In this document: positions 1 to 6,904 of the stretch, one piece after another
Numbering within the stretch: position 1 is the stretch's first letter
How the letters are laid out: the number at the start of each line of letters is the position of its first letter
NCBI GenBank assembly: GCA_947176355.1
Contig: CAMWQY010000071.1
Coordinates: 1 to 10,494 of the forward strand
Length of the DNA stretch: 10,494 nucleotides
Direction of reading: 5' to 3'
Source: an uncultured Porphyromonadaceae bacterium
GTDB lineage: Bacteria > Bacteroidota > Bacteroidia > Bacteroidales > Muribaculaceae
Made by a program: the position numbers and the translations under genes
The notes under the pieces: model-generated
The model's input: the letters and a program-made list of their open reading frames with translations, nothing else
Told to the model about the DNA's origin: nothing
The model's database searches: none

Positions 1-60
1 AATTTAGCCAAAAAAGCCGATTTTTCCAAAAAGGATAGTGCAAGATTCAAAAATAATCGT

Positions 61-68
61 TAAATTTG
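61..68 (+). promoter_or_regulatory. Bacteroidota-type -7 box for the aldolase gene
   Basis: TAAATTTG matches the Bacteroidota housekeeping -7 consensus TAnnTTTG. The upstream element is weak: AGTG at 37-40 sits at the expected 20-nt spacing but only half matches the TTTG -33 consensus. Transcription would begin near 75, giving an untranslated leader of about 65 nt. That leader contains a short hairpin (GAAGG at 96-100 with CCTTC at 111-115). An AAGGAG run sits about 37 nt ahead of the start codon, too far to act as a normal ribosome binding site. Inferred from consensus only. Confidence 0.5.
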
Positions 69-140
69 CACATTATTATTAGATAACCTCGTATAGAAGG
101 AGATAAATTCCCTTCGAAACGAATAAATGTTTTAGGTAAA

Positions 141-1142
141 ATGGTAGATTATAAGAAACTTGGTCTTGTCAACACCCGCGAGATGTTTGCAAAGGCCGTT
201 CACGGAGGCTACGCAATCCCTGCCTTCAACTTCAACAACATGGAGCAGCTTCAGGCCATCATCAAGGCTGCTGCTGAAACTAAGAGCCCGGTTATCCTAC
301 AGGTATCAAAGGGAGCACGCAATTATGCAAATCCAACTCTCCTTCGCTATATGGCTCAGGGAGCTGTAGAATATGCTAAGAGCCTTGGCTGGGAAAAGCC
401 GGAAATCGTGCTTCACCTCGACCATGGCGATACATTCGAGACTTGCAAGGACTGCATCGACAATGGCTTCTCTTCTGTAATGATCGACGGCAGCCACCTA
501 AGCTTTGAAGAAAACTGCGAACTCACTAAGAAGGTAGTTGACTACGCTCATCAGTTTGATGTGACTGTAGAAGGTGAACTCGGAGTGCTCGCCGGCGTTG
601 AAGACGAGGTAAGCTCTGACCATCACACTTACACCGACCCTGAGGAAGTGATCGAATTCGTAGCTCGCACTCAGTGTGATAGCCTCGCTATCTCTATCGG
701 TACTTCTCACGGTGCTTATAAGTTCACTCCGGAACAGTGCACACGCGACCCGAAGACAGGACGCCTCGTTCCTCCTCCATTGGCATTCAATGTGCTTGAG
801 GCTGTAGAAAAGAAACTTCCTGACTTCCCAATCGTTCTCCACGGCTCAAGCTCTGTGCCTCAGGAATATGTCGACATCATCAATGAATATGGCGGTAAGC
901 TTCCTGACGCTATCGGAATTCCGGAAGAAGAGCTCCGTAAAGCTGCAAAGATGGACGTATGCAAGATCAACATCGACTCTGACAGCCGTCTTGCTATGAC
1001 AGCTGCAGTACGCAAAGTCCTCGCTGAAAAGCCGGGTGAATTTGACCCGCGTAAATATCTTGGTCCGGCTCGCGACGAAATGGAGAAGCTTTACAAGCAT
1101 AAGATCCTCAACGTGCTTGGCTCTGATGGTAAGGCTGAATAA
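141..1142 (+). CDS. fba: Class II fructose-1,6-bisphosphate aldolase
   Basis: Zinc-dependent cytosolic aldolase that reversibly splits fructose-1,6-bisphosphate into glyceraldehyde-3-phosphate and dihydroxyacetone phosphate in glycolysis and gluconeogenesis. The 333-residue product spans the whole family fold. Visible hallmarks are LHLDHGD at 91-97 (catalytic Asp94 and zinc-ligand His95), VEGELG at 143-148 (acidic metal region), the glycine-rich SIGTSHGAY around zinc-ligand His190, VLHGSSSV with zinc-ligand His234 and a phosphate-binding Gly/Ser loop, and KINIDSD at 275-281, the substrate phosphate-binding loop. The start at 141 gives the usual N-terminus of the family; the ATG at 127 is in another frame and stops at once. 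The gene stands alone on the plus strand with its own promoter-like box and terminator, convergent with the polysaccharide genes, and so is probably monocistronic. Tagatose-bisphosphate aldolase is a related alternative, but the length and isolated context favour the glycolytic enzyme. Confidence 0.95.
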   Translation: MVDYKKLGLVNTREMFAKAVHGGYAIPAFNFNNMEQLQAIIKAAAETKSPVILQVSKGARNYANPTLLRYMAQGAVEYAKSLGWEKPEIVLHLDHGDTFETCKDCIDNGFSSVMIDGSHLSFEENCELTKKVVDYAHQFDVTVEGELGVLAGVEDEVSSDHHTYTDPEEVIEFVARTQCDSLAISIGTSHGAYKFTPEQCTRDPKTGRLVPPPLAFNVLEAVEKKLPDFPIVLHGSSSVPQEYVDIINEYGGKLPDAIGIPEEELRKAAKMDVCKINIDSDSRLAMTAAVRKVLAEKPGEFDPRKYLGPARDEMEKLYKHKILNVLGSDGKAE

Positions 1143-1174
1143 TTAATTTTCAAGATTTTTATCCTGCAATAAAT

Positions 1175-1206
1175 AAGGTCCGCTCCCGACAGGGAAGCGG
1201 ACCTTT
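1175..1206. terminator. Intrinsic terminator hairpin, probably bidirectional
   Basis: A perfect 10-bp stem (AAGGTCCGCT at 1175-1184 with its complement at 1196-1205) continues inward as CCC/GGG around one bulged A, closing on a GACA loop. It lies 33 nt after the aldolase stop and is followed on the plus strand by a T-containing AT-rich tail. Read on the minus strand it lies about 40 nt beyond the stop of the lipoprotein gene and is followed by TTATTTATT. It can therefore end both convergent transcripts. Confidence 0.85.
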
Positions 1207-1247
1207 AATATTTTATCTTTAATCGTTAATCTTTCATCTTCACCTCA

Positions 1248-1694
1248 TCACCAAGTCTTCTTAAAGGTATAAGTCAAAGGTTTTTCTTCAGAATTCAATA
1301 TCAATACCATTTCTGACCCTGAAAGCTTCTTGACATCAAATTTTATCGGGTTGCCATCCAAAGGCAAATGAATCCAATCAGGTGTCATATACATATAGTT
1401 TCCATTTTCAGTAGGATGATTCTGAAACTTAAGTATCAGAACATCGTCAGAGATTTTGAAATTGCCATATTTAATCACTTCTGTATATTGAGCGCTCTCC
1501 AGACGCATCACCTGAAGAATTTCATTCTGAAAGCTAAACACAGTCTCTCCTTCTAAAGGAAGCGTCTTCCCGTCTTCCTCAATTCCTACGAGTGCCCACG
1601 AACCAAAAATCGGACCTATATGCCCGTTATTCTGAGTGCAACCACACAACATGGCTAAAGCAGCCACAATGATCGCGATATAAGATTTTTTCAT
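1248..1694 (-). CDS. Small lipocalin-like lipoprotein
   Basis: Probable exported lipoprotein of 148 residues. The N-terminus is a type II signal: Lys2-Lys3, a hydrophobic stretch to about residue 15, and a lipobox ending LCGC, so Cys19 is the likely lipidated residue (Cys17 lacks a small residue before it). The mature part starts with GSWALVGIEEDGKTL around 31-45, the pattern seen at the first strand of bacterial lipocalin-like domains. Alternating strands follow, ending in YTFKKTW, consistent with a small beta-barrel. The start codon overlaps the stop of the Wzi-like gene in an ATGA arrangement, so translation is probably coupled and the two products may act together at the outer membrane. 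It is the last gene before the shared terminator. Ligand and exact function cannot be told from sequence. Confidence 0.75.
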   Translation of the reverse strand: MKKSYIAIIVAALAMLCGCTQNNGHIGPIFGSWALVGIEEDGKTLPLEGETVFSFQNEILQVMRLESAQYTEVIKYGNFKISDDVLILKFQNHPTENGNYMYMTPDWIHLPLDGNPIKFDVKKLSGSEMVLILNSEEKPLTYTFKKTW

Positions 1695-3232
1695 TTGCCC
1701 GATTTCTTTATATTAAACATGCCGTGATAAGCTATCTGTAATTGAGCTCCGAAATTGTCGCCTCTAAGACTTCCTTTGTCAAAAGCCATCCTAAGACCAA
1801 TCTCAAATTCCGGAATCTTAACAGACGGCTGGAACTTTGCCTCAATCATTCCTGATGTAGAATTGCTCTTTTTATAGGCAGGTACCCTGCCATATCCCCC
1901 TGCCGTCTCATATCCCACCATCAGGCGATATGAAAGACGCGGGATTGGATTTCCCTCAACCGCTGCATGAAATCCTCGCGCACGATTGTGAAGGAAAGCA
2001 AGCATTCCATTTGAGTTATAGATAGGAGAAACCAGAAAAGGACTGCCAATACTCATGCCATAATAAGAATAAGGGCCATAGTAATCATTATTATAGTAGC
2101 TGTCGGCTCCTTGAGCATGTCCCGTCAGAGGACTGTCAGGATTATCCTCCGGATCAAAATGGATTGGTCCGGATTGATTAGTGAAGTCAAGATACTCTAC
2201 AGCTATCTTATTCACGATTCCATTTTTAGCAAAATCATACTGCAATCCCCAAAGTCCATCCCAGCCATTCAATTTACCAATACCAGACCCATCTTCCCAT
2301 GGCCATTCAAAATATGCATTCAGACGCGATTCATCTCGAAATCTATATACTGCTTTAAGATCCCAAGATCCAAGATGATTGCCGGCATAATAATCTTCAC
2401 CCCCTTCCATAGGGAAAAACATCTTGAACAAATCAGCAAATTTGAATCCTCGATGCTCCGCATGCGACAGACTTCCTTGCCTATAAGAATAAGAAGAACC
2501 TCCAAATACTGCAGCAGCCTGCATTCCGACAGTCACATGAAATCTCTTATTAGGATTCGTACGGAAATAACATCGCTTATAATTATAGTAAAGGTTTAAC
2601 GCTTGGATTCCTGTATAATAATTGAACTCCGATTTCCTGAATCCATTGTCGGTCATTTTGCCATACATTATTTCACCATCAATCTGAACCCATCCATTAG
2701 TGAAAGGGATATTCTGGAAGTCAAGGAATCCCGCAGCCACGCCGGGTATTGGAGCTGCGTTATTGCTTCTGACAAGATCTCCACTGGAAAGACGATCATC
2801 TAATATACGTGACTTTGAATTTTTCATTCCCAACGTCAGATACACAGCCCTATACTTCAATTCTCCGTAAAGTTCTGTCAGCCGAAATGCAGATCGTCTG
2901 AATTCGTTTGTTTCCCAAGATTCCGTATTTTCATTCCAGCGGTCATGGCTGGTCTTAGAGCCGATTCCTGCCATATAGCTGACCCCGGCACTCCAATTAA
3001 ATCGTCTGGACATATCAAGCCGCTTAGAGATTCCAGCCTCTTGCCATATTCCGGATCCTTCTACATAGCGACCTTGATTCCATGACCCGAGCATATAAGG
3101 AGCTAAAGATTTGGAAGATCCTTGCCCGGTGACTGAAACAAAGTACTCTATCGGGACCTCTGCCAAAGCCGGTGGCAGACATGCAAAAGCTGCTATAGCC
3201 ACCAATAAGAGTTTAGTTTTAATTCTTGACAT
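1691..3232 (-). CDS. Wzi-like capsule assembly outer-membrane protein
   Basis: Predicted outer-membrane beta-barrel of the capsule assembly Wzi family, whose studied member binds group 1 capsule at the cell surface. The 513-residue product begins with a signal peptide (MSRIKTK, a hydrophobic core, then PPALA, with cleavage likely after Ala24). The rest is rich in aromatic and glycine residues in alternating amphipathic strands, for example WSAGVSYMAGIG near 80-90, and NAYFEW and LWGLQYDF in the middle, as expected of a barrel with many strands. The length is close to the family norm. The start is 24 nt after the TcdA stop, with no promoter visible between them, so it is probably read from the upstream operon promoter. 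It overlaps the downstream lipoprotein gene by 4 nt. Family assignment rests on overall pattern and context rather than on a single motif. Confidence 0.8.
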   Translation of the reverse strand: MSRIKTKLLLVAIAAFACLPPALAEVPIEYFVSVTGQGSSKSLAPYMLGSWNQGRYVEGSGIWQEAGISKRLDMSRRFNWSAGVSYMAGIGSKTSHDRWNENTESWETNEFRRSAFRLTELYGELKYRAVYLTLGMKNSKSRILDDRLSSGDLVRSNNAAPIPGVAAGFLDFQNIPFTNGWVQIDGEIMYGKMTDNGFRKSEFNYYTGIQALNLYYNYKRCYFRTNPNKRFHVTVGMQAAAVFGGSSYSYRQGSLSHAEHRGFKFADLFKMFFPMEGGEDYYAGNHLGSWDLKAVYRFRDESRLNAYFEWPWEDGSGIGKLNGWDGLWGLQYDFAKNGIVNKIAVEYLDFTNQSGPIHFDPEDNPDSPLTGHAQGADSYYNNDYYGPYSYYGMSIGSPFLVSPIYNSNGMLAFLHNRARGFHAAVEGNPIPRLSYRLMVGYETAGGYGRVPAYKKSNSTSGMIEAKFQPSVKIPEFEIGLRMAFDKGSLRGDNFGAQLQIAYHGMFNIKKSGK

Positions 3233-3256
3233 AGTCTATATTTTTTCAATATTTAA

Positions 3257-3979
3257 TTATTTCGAATTGACAATATCCTTAATGATTTCCCCGGCAATCG
3301 TCATTCCGAATATCGCGGTGATATGGCATAGACTACCGTTGATTCGAGCTTTATATTCACAAGTTTCGGAAGTCACGCCCTTGTTTTCAAGCAATTCATC
3401 AGAATATACACAAAGAAATTTTTTGGCAGGAAATTGCTTGTCTCTTTTAAATTTCTGGCGAAGGGCTCTCGCAAGCGGACATCCTTTGACCGTCCAAAAC
3501 TCACCTACCTTTATCTTCTGAGGGTCTAACTTTAATGCGGCACCCATACTGCTGAAAAGTTTTTTCCCGCTTCGTGTAGCATTTAGTATCAGCAAAGCCT
3601 TATCTTTCAACGAATCGATTGCATCGACGATGTAATCATATTCTGAAAAGTCAAAGTTATGGGCTGTATCTGCGTCATAGAAAAGTGTGAAAGTCTCAAT
3701 CTTGGCATCCGGATTGATTTCAAGAAGCCTGCGCTTGGCAGCCTCTGTCTTCTCCTCTCCTATCGTCTTGGCAGTAGCAGGCATCTGGCGGTTGATATTA
3801 GTCGGAGCCACCTTATCTGAATCCACAAGGGTAATATGCCTGATTCCTGACCTGACAAGACACTCACACACCCAACTTCCAACACCCCCTATTCCAAAGA
3901 CAATGACCTTTGCCTTTGAAATACGCGACATCACTTCATCGCCTAATAGAAGTGTGCTTCGGCCAAATGCATTTATCAT
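3257..3979 (-). CDS. tcdA: tRNA threonylcarbamoyladenosine dehydratase TcdA
   Basis: E1-like (ThiF/MoeB fold) enzyme that uses ATP to cyclise the t6A base at position 37 of ANN-decoding tRNAs to ct6A. The 240-residue protein opens with FGRSTLLLGDEVM, as in E. coli TcdA (formerly YgdL/CsdL), then the nucleotide-binding loop GIGGVGSW at 29-36, LVDSDKV at 51-57 with the ATP-contacting Asp, NINRQ at 61-65, and VDAIDSLKDK at 118-127. A CPLARALRQ segment at 167-175 matches the E. coli region that reads DPLAAKLR. All recognisable ATP-site residues are present, so the gene looks intact. It follows the aminotransferase by 14 nt and precedes the Wzi-like gene by 24 nt, so a housekeeping tRNA-modification gene sits inside a surface-polysaccharide run. 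An E1-type enzyme of another pathway is less likely given the TcdA-specific N-terminus. Confidence 0.92.
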   Translation of the reverse strand: MINAFGRSTLLLGDEVMSRISKAKVIVFGIGGVGSWVCECLVRSGIRHITLVDSDKVAPTNINRQMPATAKTIGEEKTEAAKRRLLEINPDAKIETFTLFYDADTAHNFDFSEYDYIVDAIDSLKDKALLILNATRSGKKLFSSMGAALKLDPQKIKVGEFWTVKGCPLARALRQKFKRDKQFPAKKFLCVYSDELLENKGVTSETCEYKARINGSLCHITAIFGMTIAGEIIKDIVNSK

Positions 3980-3993
3980 AAAGTGGATGAGTC

Positions 3994-5232
3994 TTAGATT
4001 ATCAAAGATTTAATCGCTTCAATTACACGATCGGCATCCCTATCTGTCACGTATGGCCCTGAAGGCAAGCATAGACCTCTATGGAATAGAGATTCTGATA
4101 TTCCATTGATATATGAAGGATACTTGGAGAAGACAGGTTGCTTGTGCATCGGTTTCCAAAGCGGACGACTTTCTATACCTTTTTCTGCAAGTCCAAGGCG
4201 AATAGCCTCCACGTTACGGTTAGGTTCGCAATCAGTGTGGATTGAATTTCCAACCCCTGTGACGCCGCCTGCGCCACCCACTGTAGACGTTATGGCGGCA
4301 GAGTATGCCTTATCTTCTCCTTTGACTCTCAATGTTTCATCTATAAGCACAGTGCAGAGCCAGAAATTGCTGTCAAATTTCACACCGGGATTTTCATGAA
4401 GCGATATTCCATCTATATCAAGATGCTCCCTATAATATTGCTGACGATGACGGTGATGTGCAATATATTCATCTGCCACCATCATTTGGCCACGACCTAT
4501 ACCGGCAGATATATTGCTCATACGATAATTGTAGCCCACTTCCTCATGCTGGTAGTATGCATATCCCAATCTCGCCTGAGTGGCATAATACATCGCTTTC
4601 CTGGCAGACTCCTCATCCGGACATACAAGTGCGCCCCCACCGGAAGTGGTTATCATTTTATTGCCATTGAAAGAAAGCGCTCCAAAAGTTCCGAATGTAC
4701 CGCATTTCTGTCCGTCAAAAGATGAGCCAAACGCTTCTGCTGCATCTTCAAGCACAGGGATATTCCATTTGCTTGCCACTTCTAATATGCGGTCGTAGTC
4801 TGCCGGCATTCCGTAAAGACACACTACGACAATTGCTTTCGGCTTTTTACCGGTCTTCTTGATTCTGTCTGCGATAGCGTTATCAAGCAAGACGGGATCC
4901 ATATTCCAAGACTCGCATTCAGAGTCCACCATCACCGGTATTGCCCCTACATATCTGACAGGATTGACGGATGCGCTGAATGTCATCGACTGCACCATCA
5001 CCTCATCTCCGGGCTCGACACCAAGGCCCAACAAGCCCAAGTGTAGGGCAGCCGTACCGGATGATAAAGCTACCACTTTTTTGTCAGTACCTAAAAATTT
5101 CTCAAGGTCTTTTTCAAATCCGGTGACATTTGGACCCAATGGCACCACCCATTCTCCTTCAAATGCTTCTTGGATGAAAGGGAGTTCATGACCCGACATC
5201 TTGCACATCCTTAGCAATATCCTATCGTCCAT
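3994..5232 (-). CDS. DegT/DnrJ/EryC1/StrS-family sugar aminotransferase
   Basis: PLP-dependent aminotransferase of the class that converts nucleotide-linked keto-sugars to amino-sugars, usually from glutamate. The 412-residue product shows the family landmarks: PLGPNVTGFE at 31-40, SSGTAALHLGL at 57-67 (cofactor phosphate loop), LEDAAEAFGS at 161-170 with the pyridine-nitrogen Asp163, SFNGNK at 187-192 with Schiff-base Lys192, NYRMSN at 235-240, and RPLWKPMHKQPVF at 356-368. It resembles the PglE-like subgroup that acts on UDP-4-keto-6-deoxy sugars, but substrate cannot be settled from motifs. Between about residues 302 and 340 there is a Gly/Thr/Val-rich stretch (containing TVGGAGGVTGVGNS) where shorter family members have only a tight connection. 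The start codon is 3 nt after the phosphatase stop, so the genes are co-transcribed. Probable role: an amino-sugar for the polysaccharide whose lipid carrier the first gene charges. Confidence 0.9.
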   Translation of the reverse strand: MDDRILLRMCKMSGHELPFIQEAFEGEWVVPLGPNVTGFEKDLEKFLGTDKKVVALSSGTAALHLGLLGLGVEPGDEVMVQSMTFSASVNPVRYVGAIPVMVDSECESWNMDPVLLDNAIADRIKKTGKKPKAIVVVCLYGMPADYDRILEVASKWNIPVLEDAAEAFGSSFDGQKCGTFGTFGALSFNGNKMITTSGGGALVCPDEESARKAMYYATQARLGYAYYQHEEVGYNYRMSNISAGIGRGQMMVADEYIAHHRHRQQYYREHLDIDGISLHENPGVKFDSNFWLCTVLIDETLRVKGEDKAYSAAITSTVGGAGGVTGVGNSIHTDCEPNRNVEAIRLGLAEKGIESRPLWKPMHKQPVFSKYPSYINGISESLFHRGLCLPSGPYVTDRDADRVIEAIKSLII

Positions 5233-5235
5233 CTC

Positions 5236-5964
5236 TTAGATCTTATTCTTGTTATTTGCTACTTCCAGAAGCATTTCAAGATGTTCTTTTTTCAATGGTT
5301 TTTGAGCGATAAGGCTCTGATTGCTCTTTAGCCTGTGCACATCGCTCCCAATCACATCAACAAAGCCGTTTTTAAGAAGCCATATACTTTTCTTTTGGGC
5401 AGTCTCGCCATAACCGCCTACGAGAGACACGTAATTAAGCTGCATCTTCACGCCTTTATCTCGTAGTCGCTTATAGTCCGCTTCCTCCATATATTTGTAT
5501 CTCTCAGGATGAGCAAGAAGGGGGAAATATCCGGCACTCTTTATCGAATCCAACATTTCTTCAAATCCCATGGGTGCAGAAAAATAAGATGTCTCTACGA
5601 GCAAATGATCTTCATTTTCTCCGATAGGAAGCAAATCCCGAGATGCCAATCGCTCTTCAAAGAGAGAATCAAGCATATACTCGGATGCCAACCGAAGTTT
5701 GACATTTCCATCCCATGCTTTTTTCAACTCTTCAAATCTTCTCTTAAGGTCTTCCGGTTGATTTGGATAATCTTCCATTGTATGAGGAGTCAGCCAAAGT
5801 GTATCAACCCCTTTGGCTTCGAAATGCCGAAGCACGTCAAGAGAATCTTCAAGAGTCTGGATTCCATCATCCACCCCGGGAAGCACATGAGAATGCCAAT
5901 CGGTCAGTCCGGACATTATTCCGCTCTCCTCCAAGGAAGCTACCTTATCTTTAAAAAGCCACAT
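5236..5964 (-). CDS. CpsB/CapC-family PHP-type protein-tyrosine phosphatase
   Basis: Manganese-dependent phosphatase of the polymerase-and-histidinol-phosphatase fold; studied members dephosphorylate the bacterial tyrosine kinase that governs capsule chain export. The 242-residue product has the metal-binding set in order: TDWHSHVLPGVDDG at 21-34 (His24, His26, Asp32/33), LTPH ending at His61, ASEY with Glu95, AHPERY with His152, and GSDVH with Asp208 and His210. All expected ligands are present, so it should be active. It sits between the export lipoprotein gene (75-nt gap) and the aminotransferase gene (3-nt gap). The Wzc-type tyrosine kinase that would be its substrate is not in this window. 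The first ATG is kept because the reading frame shows no closer signal; Met17, eight residues before the His24 motif, is a possible alternative start. Confidence 0.9.
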   Translation of the reverse strand: MWLFKDKVASLEESGIMSGLTDWHSHVLPGVDDGIQTLEDSLDVLRHFEAKGVDTLWLTPHTMEDYPNQPEDLKRRFEELKKAWDGNVKLRLASEYMLDSLFEERLASRDLLPIGENEDHLLVETSYFSAPMGFEEMLDSIKSAGYFPLLAHPERYKYMEEADYKRLRDKGVKMQLNYVSLVGGYGETAQKKSIWLLKNGFVDVIGSDVHRLKSNQSLIAQKPLKKEHLEMLLEVANNKNKI

Positions 5965-5975
5965 AAATATTGAAA

Positions 5976-6001
5976 TTTAAGTTTCGAAAGCTCAACTTAA
6001 A
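5976..6001 (-). repeat. Inverted repeat in the wza-like / cpsB-like gap
   Basis: TTTAAGTT at 5976-5983 and AACTTAAA at 5994-6001 are perfect 8-bp complements around a 10-nt loop. The hairpin would form in the leader just ahead of the phosphatase start codon. It is A/T-rich with no U-tract after it, so it is a poor terminator. It could affect translation or mRNA processing, or be incidental. Confidence 0.35.
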
Positions 6002-6011
6002 GGTTAATCGT

Positions 6012-6019
6012 CAAAGTTA
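6012..6019 (-). promoter_or_regulatory. Possible internal -7 box ahead of the phosphatase gene
   Basis: On the minus strand this reads TAACTTTG, a full match to TAnnTTTG and identical to the box ahead of the first operon gene. It lies 48 nt upstream of the phosphatase start. The nearest TTTG upstream (6037-6034) is only 14 nt away instead of the usual 19-21, so the promoter is doubtful. If real, it would let the phosphatase and downstream genes be expressed apart from the transferase and export genes. Confidence 0.3.
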
Positions 6020-6039
6020 AGCGAGGAAATCAGCAAACA

Positions 6040-6885
6040 TTATTTCTTAACAAGAATAGCCGCCGAAGTCAGCAAGGAAGCTACGGAAACCCAGAAACTT
6101 ACATTAAGCACGCTGTTACCGTTGTTTGTCGTCTGGCGCTTTCTGATATCGTTAGGCTCAACATATATTATATCACCCTGCTTAAGATAATAAACAGGAG
6201 AGTTTGCAAGACTCTTGGCATCGGTCAAGTCTACAACATACGTATGCACCTTATCGCCCTCTTTTCGAAGCACTTTGACATTCTGACGATTACCCTGGAT
6301 ACTTAAGTCTCTTGCAAGGGAAATGGCCTCAACTATTGAAAGCGCATCTACATTCAAATCATATCTTCCGGGAGAATTCACTTCTCCAAGCACAGAAAAC
6401 CCTACATTTAAGAATTCTACAGTCACTACAGGATCTTTAATAAGTCCACGCCCCATTATCTCACCTTTAATGAAAGCAGCCAATTCACTGCGAGTCATTC
6501 CTGCCACTTTAATCTCGCCAAGCACAGGATAGTCAATGGTACCATTTGCTGAAACCGTAAAGCCACTTATGCCTTCACTGTATGCCACATCATAGTCTCT
6601 GAGACTATTGGCTCCAGTATAACTCGATCTTTGAACTGCATTATTGGTGTAAATAGGCATATTAAATATACGCGCCAACCCCGGATCCTTACACGTCACA
6701 GATATCGCCAGTTTATCAAATGGTTCTACCTTAATTTCTTTATTCTGAGCTGCTGCTATTTCTAAAATAGTTTCATTATCAGCCCCCTGAAAATATGTAA
6801 TATTCTTTGGAGTCTGGCAACTTGTCGCGAAGCAAACAGAAACGAGCACATAAAGTGCGCTCTTGATTATTGATTTTATTTTCAT
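6040..6885 (-). CDS. Wza-like polysaccharide export lipoprotein
   Basis: Outer-membrane polysaccharide export (OPX) protein forming the exit channel for surface polysaccharide. The 281-residue product has a type II signal peptide (MKIKSIIK, hydrophobic core, then ATSC with lipidated Cys23). The polysaccharide export domain runs over roughly residues 50-160, with the conserved segment GTIDYPVLGEIKVAGMT at about 115-131. An SLBB-type domain follows from about 165, with FSVLGEVNSPGRYDL and later YYLKQGDIIYVEPND. After a polar linker the C-terminus is hydrophobic (SFWVSVASLLTSAAILV), a tail common in Bacteroidales members and shorter than in E. coli Wza. Nineteen nt separate it from the transferase gene upstream. 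It would normally work with a Wzc-type kinase/co-polymerase in the inner membrane, which is not encoded here. Confidence 0.92.
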   Translation of the reverse strand: MKIKSIIKSALYVLVSVCFATSCQTPKNITYFQGADNETILEIAAAQNKEIKVEPFDKLAISVTCKDPGLARIFNMPIYTNNAVQRSSYTGANSLRDYDVAYSEGISGFTVSANGTIDYPVLGEIKVAGMTRSELAAFIKGEIMGRGLIKDPVVTVEFLNVGFSVLGEVNSPGRYDLNVDALSIVEAISLARDLSIQGNRQNVKVLRKEGDKVHTYVVDLTDAKSLANSPVYYLKQGDIIYVEPNDIRKRQTTNNGNSVLNVSFWVSVASLLTSAAILVKK

Positions 6886-6904
6886 TTGAATTTATTCAAT
6901 TATA

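Noticed and set aside
127..129. Upstream ATG as an alternative aldolase start
   Set aside because: It is out of frame with the gene and meets a stop two codons later.
498..842. Long minus-strand open frame inside the aldolase gene
   Set aside because: It lies wholly within a confidently identified gene, has no recognisable family pattern, and reflects that gene's codon bias.
2111..2599. Plus-strand open frame of 162 residues opposite the Wzi-like gene
   Set aside because: Basic, low-complexity composition with no domain pattern; antisense shadow of a real gene.
6886..6899. TTGAA-TTTA-TTCAA inverted repeat just before the Wza-like start codon
   Set aside because: A 5-bp A/T-rich stem is too weak to be a meaningful structure and is expected by chance in such DNA.
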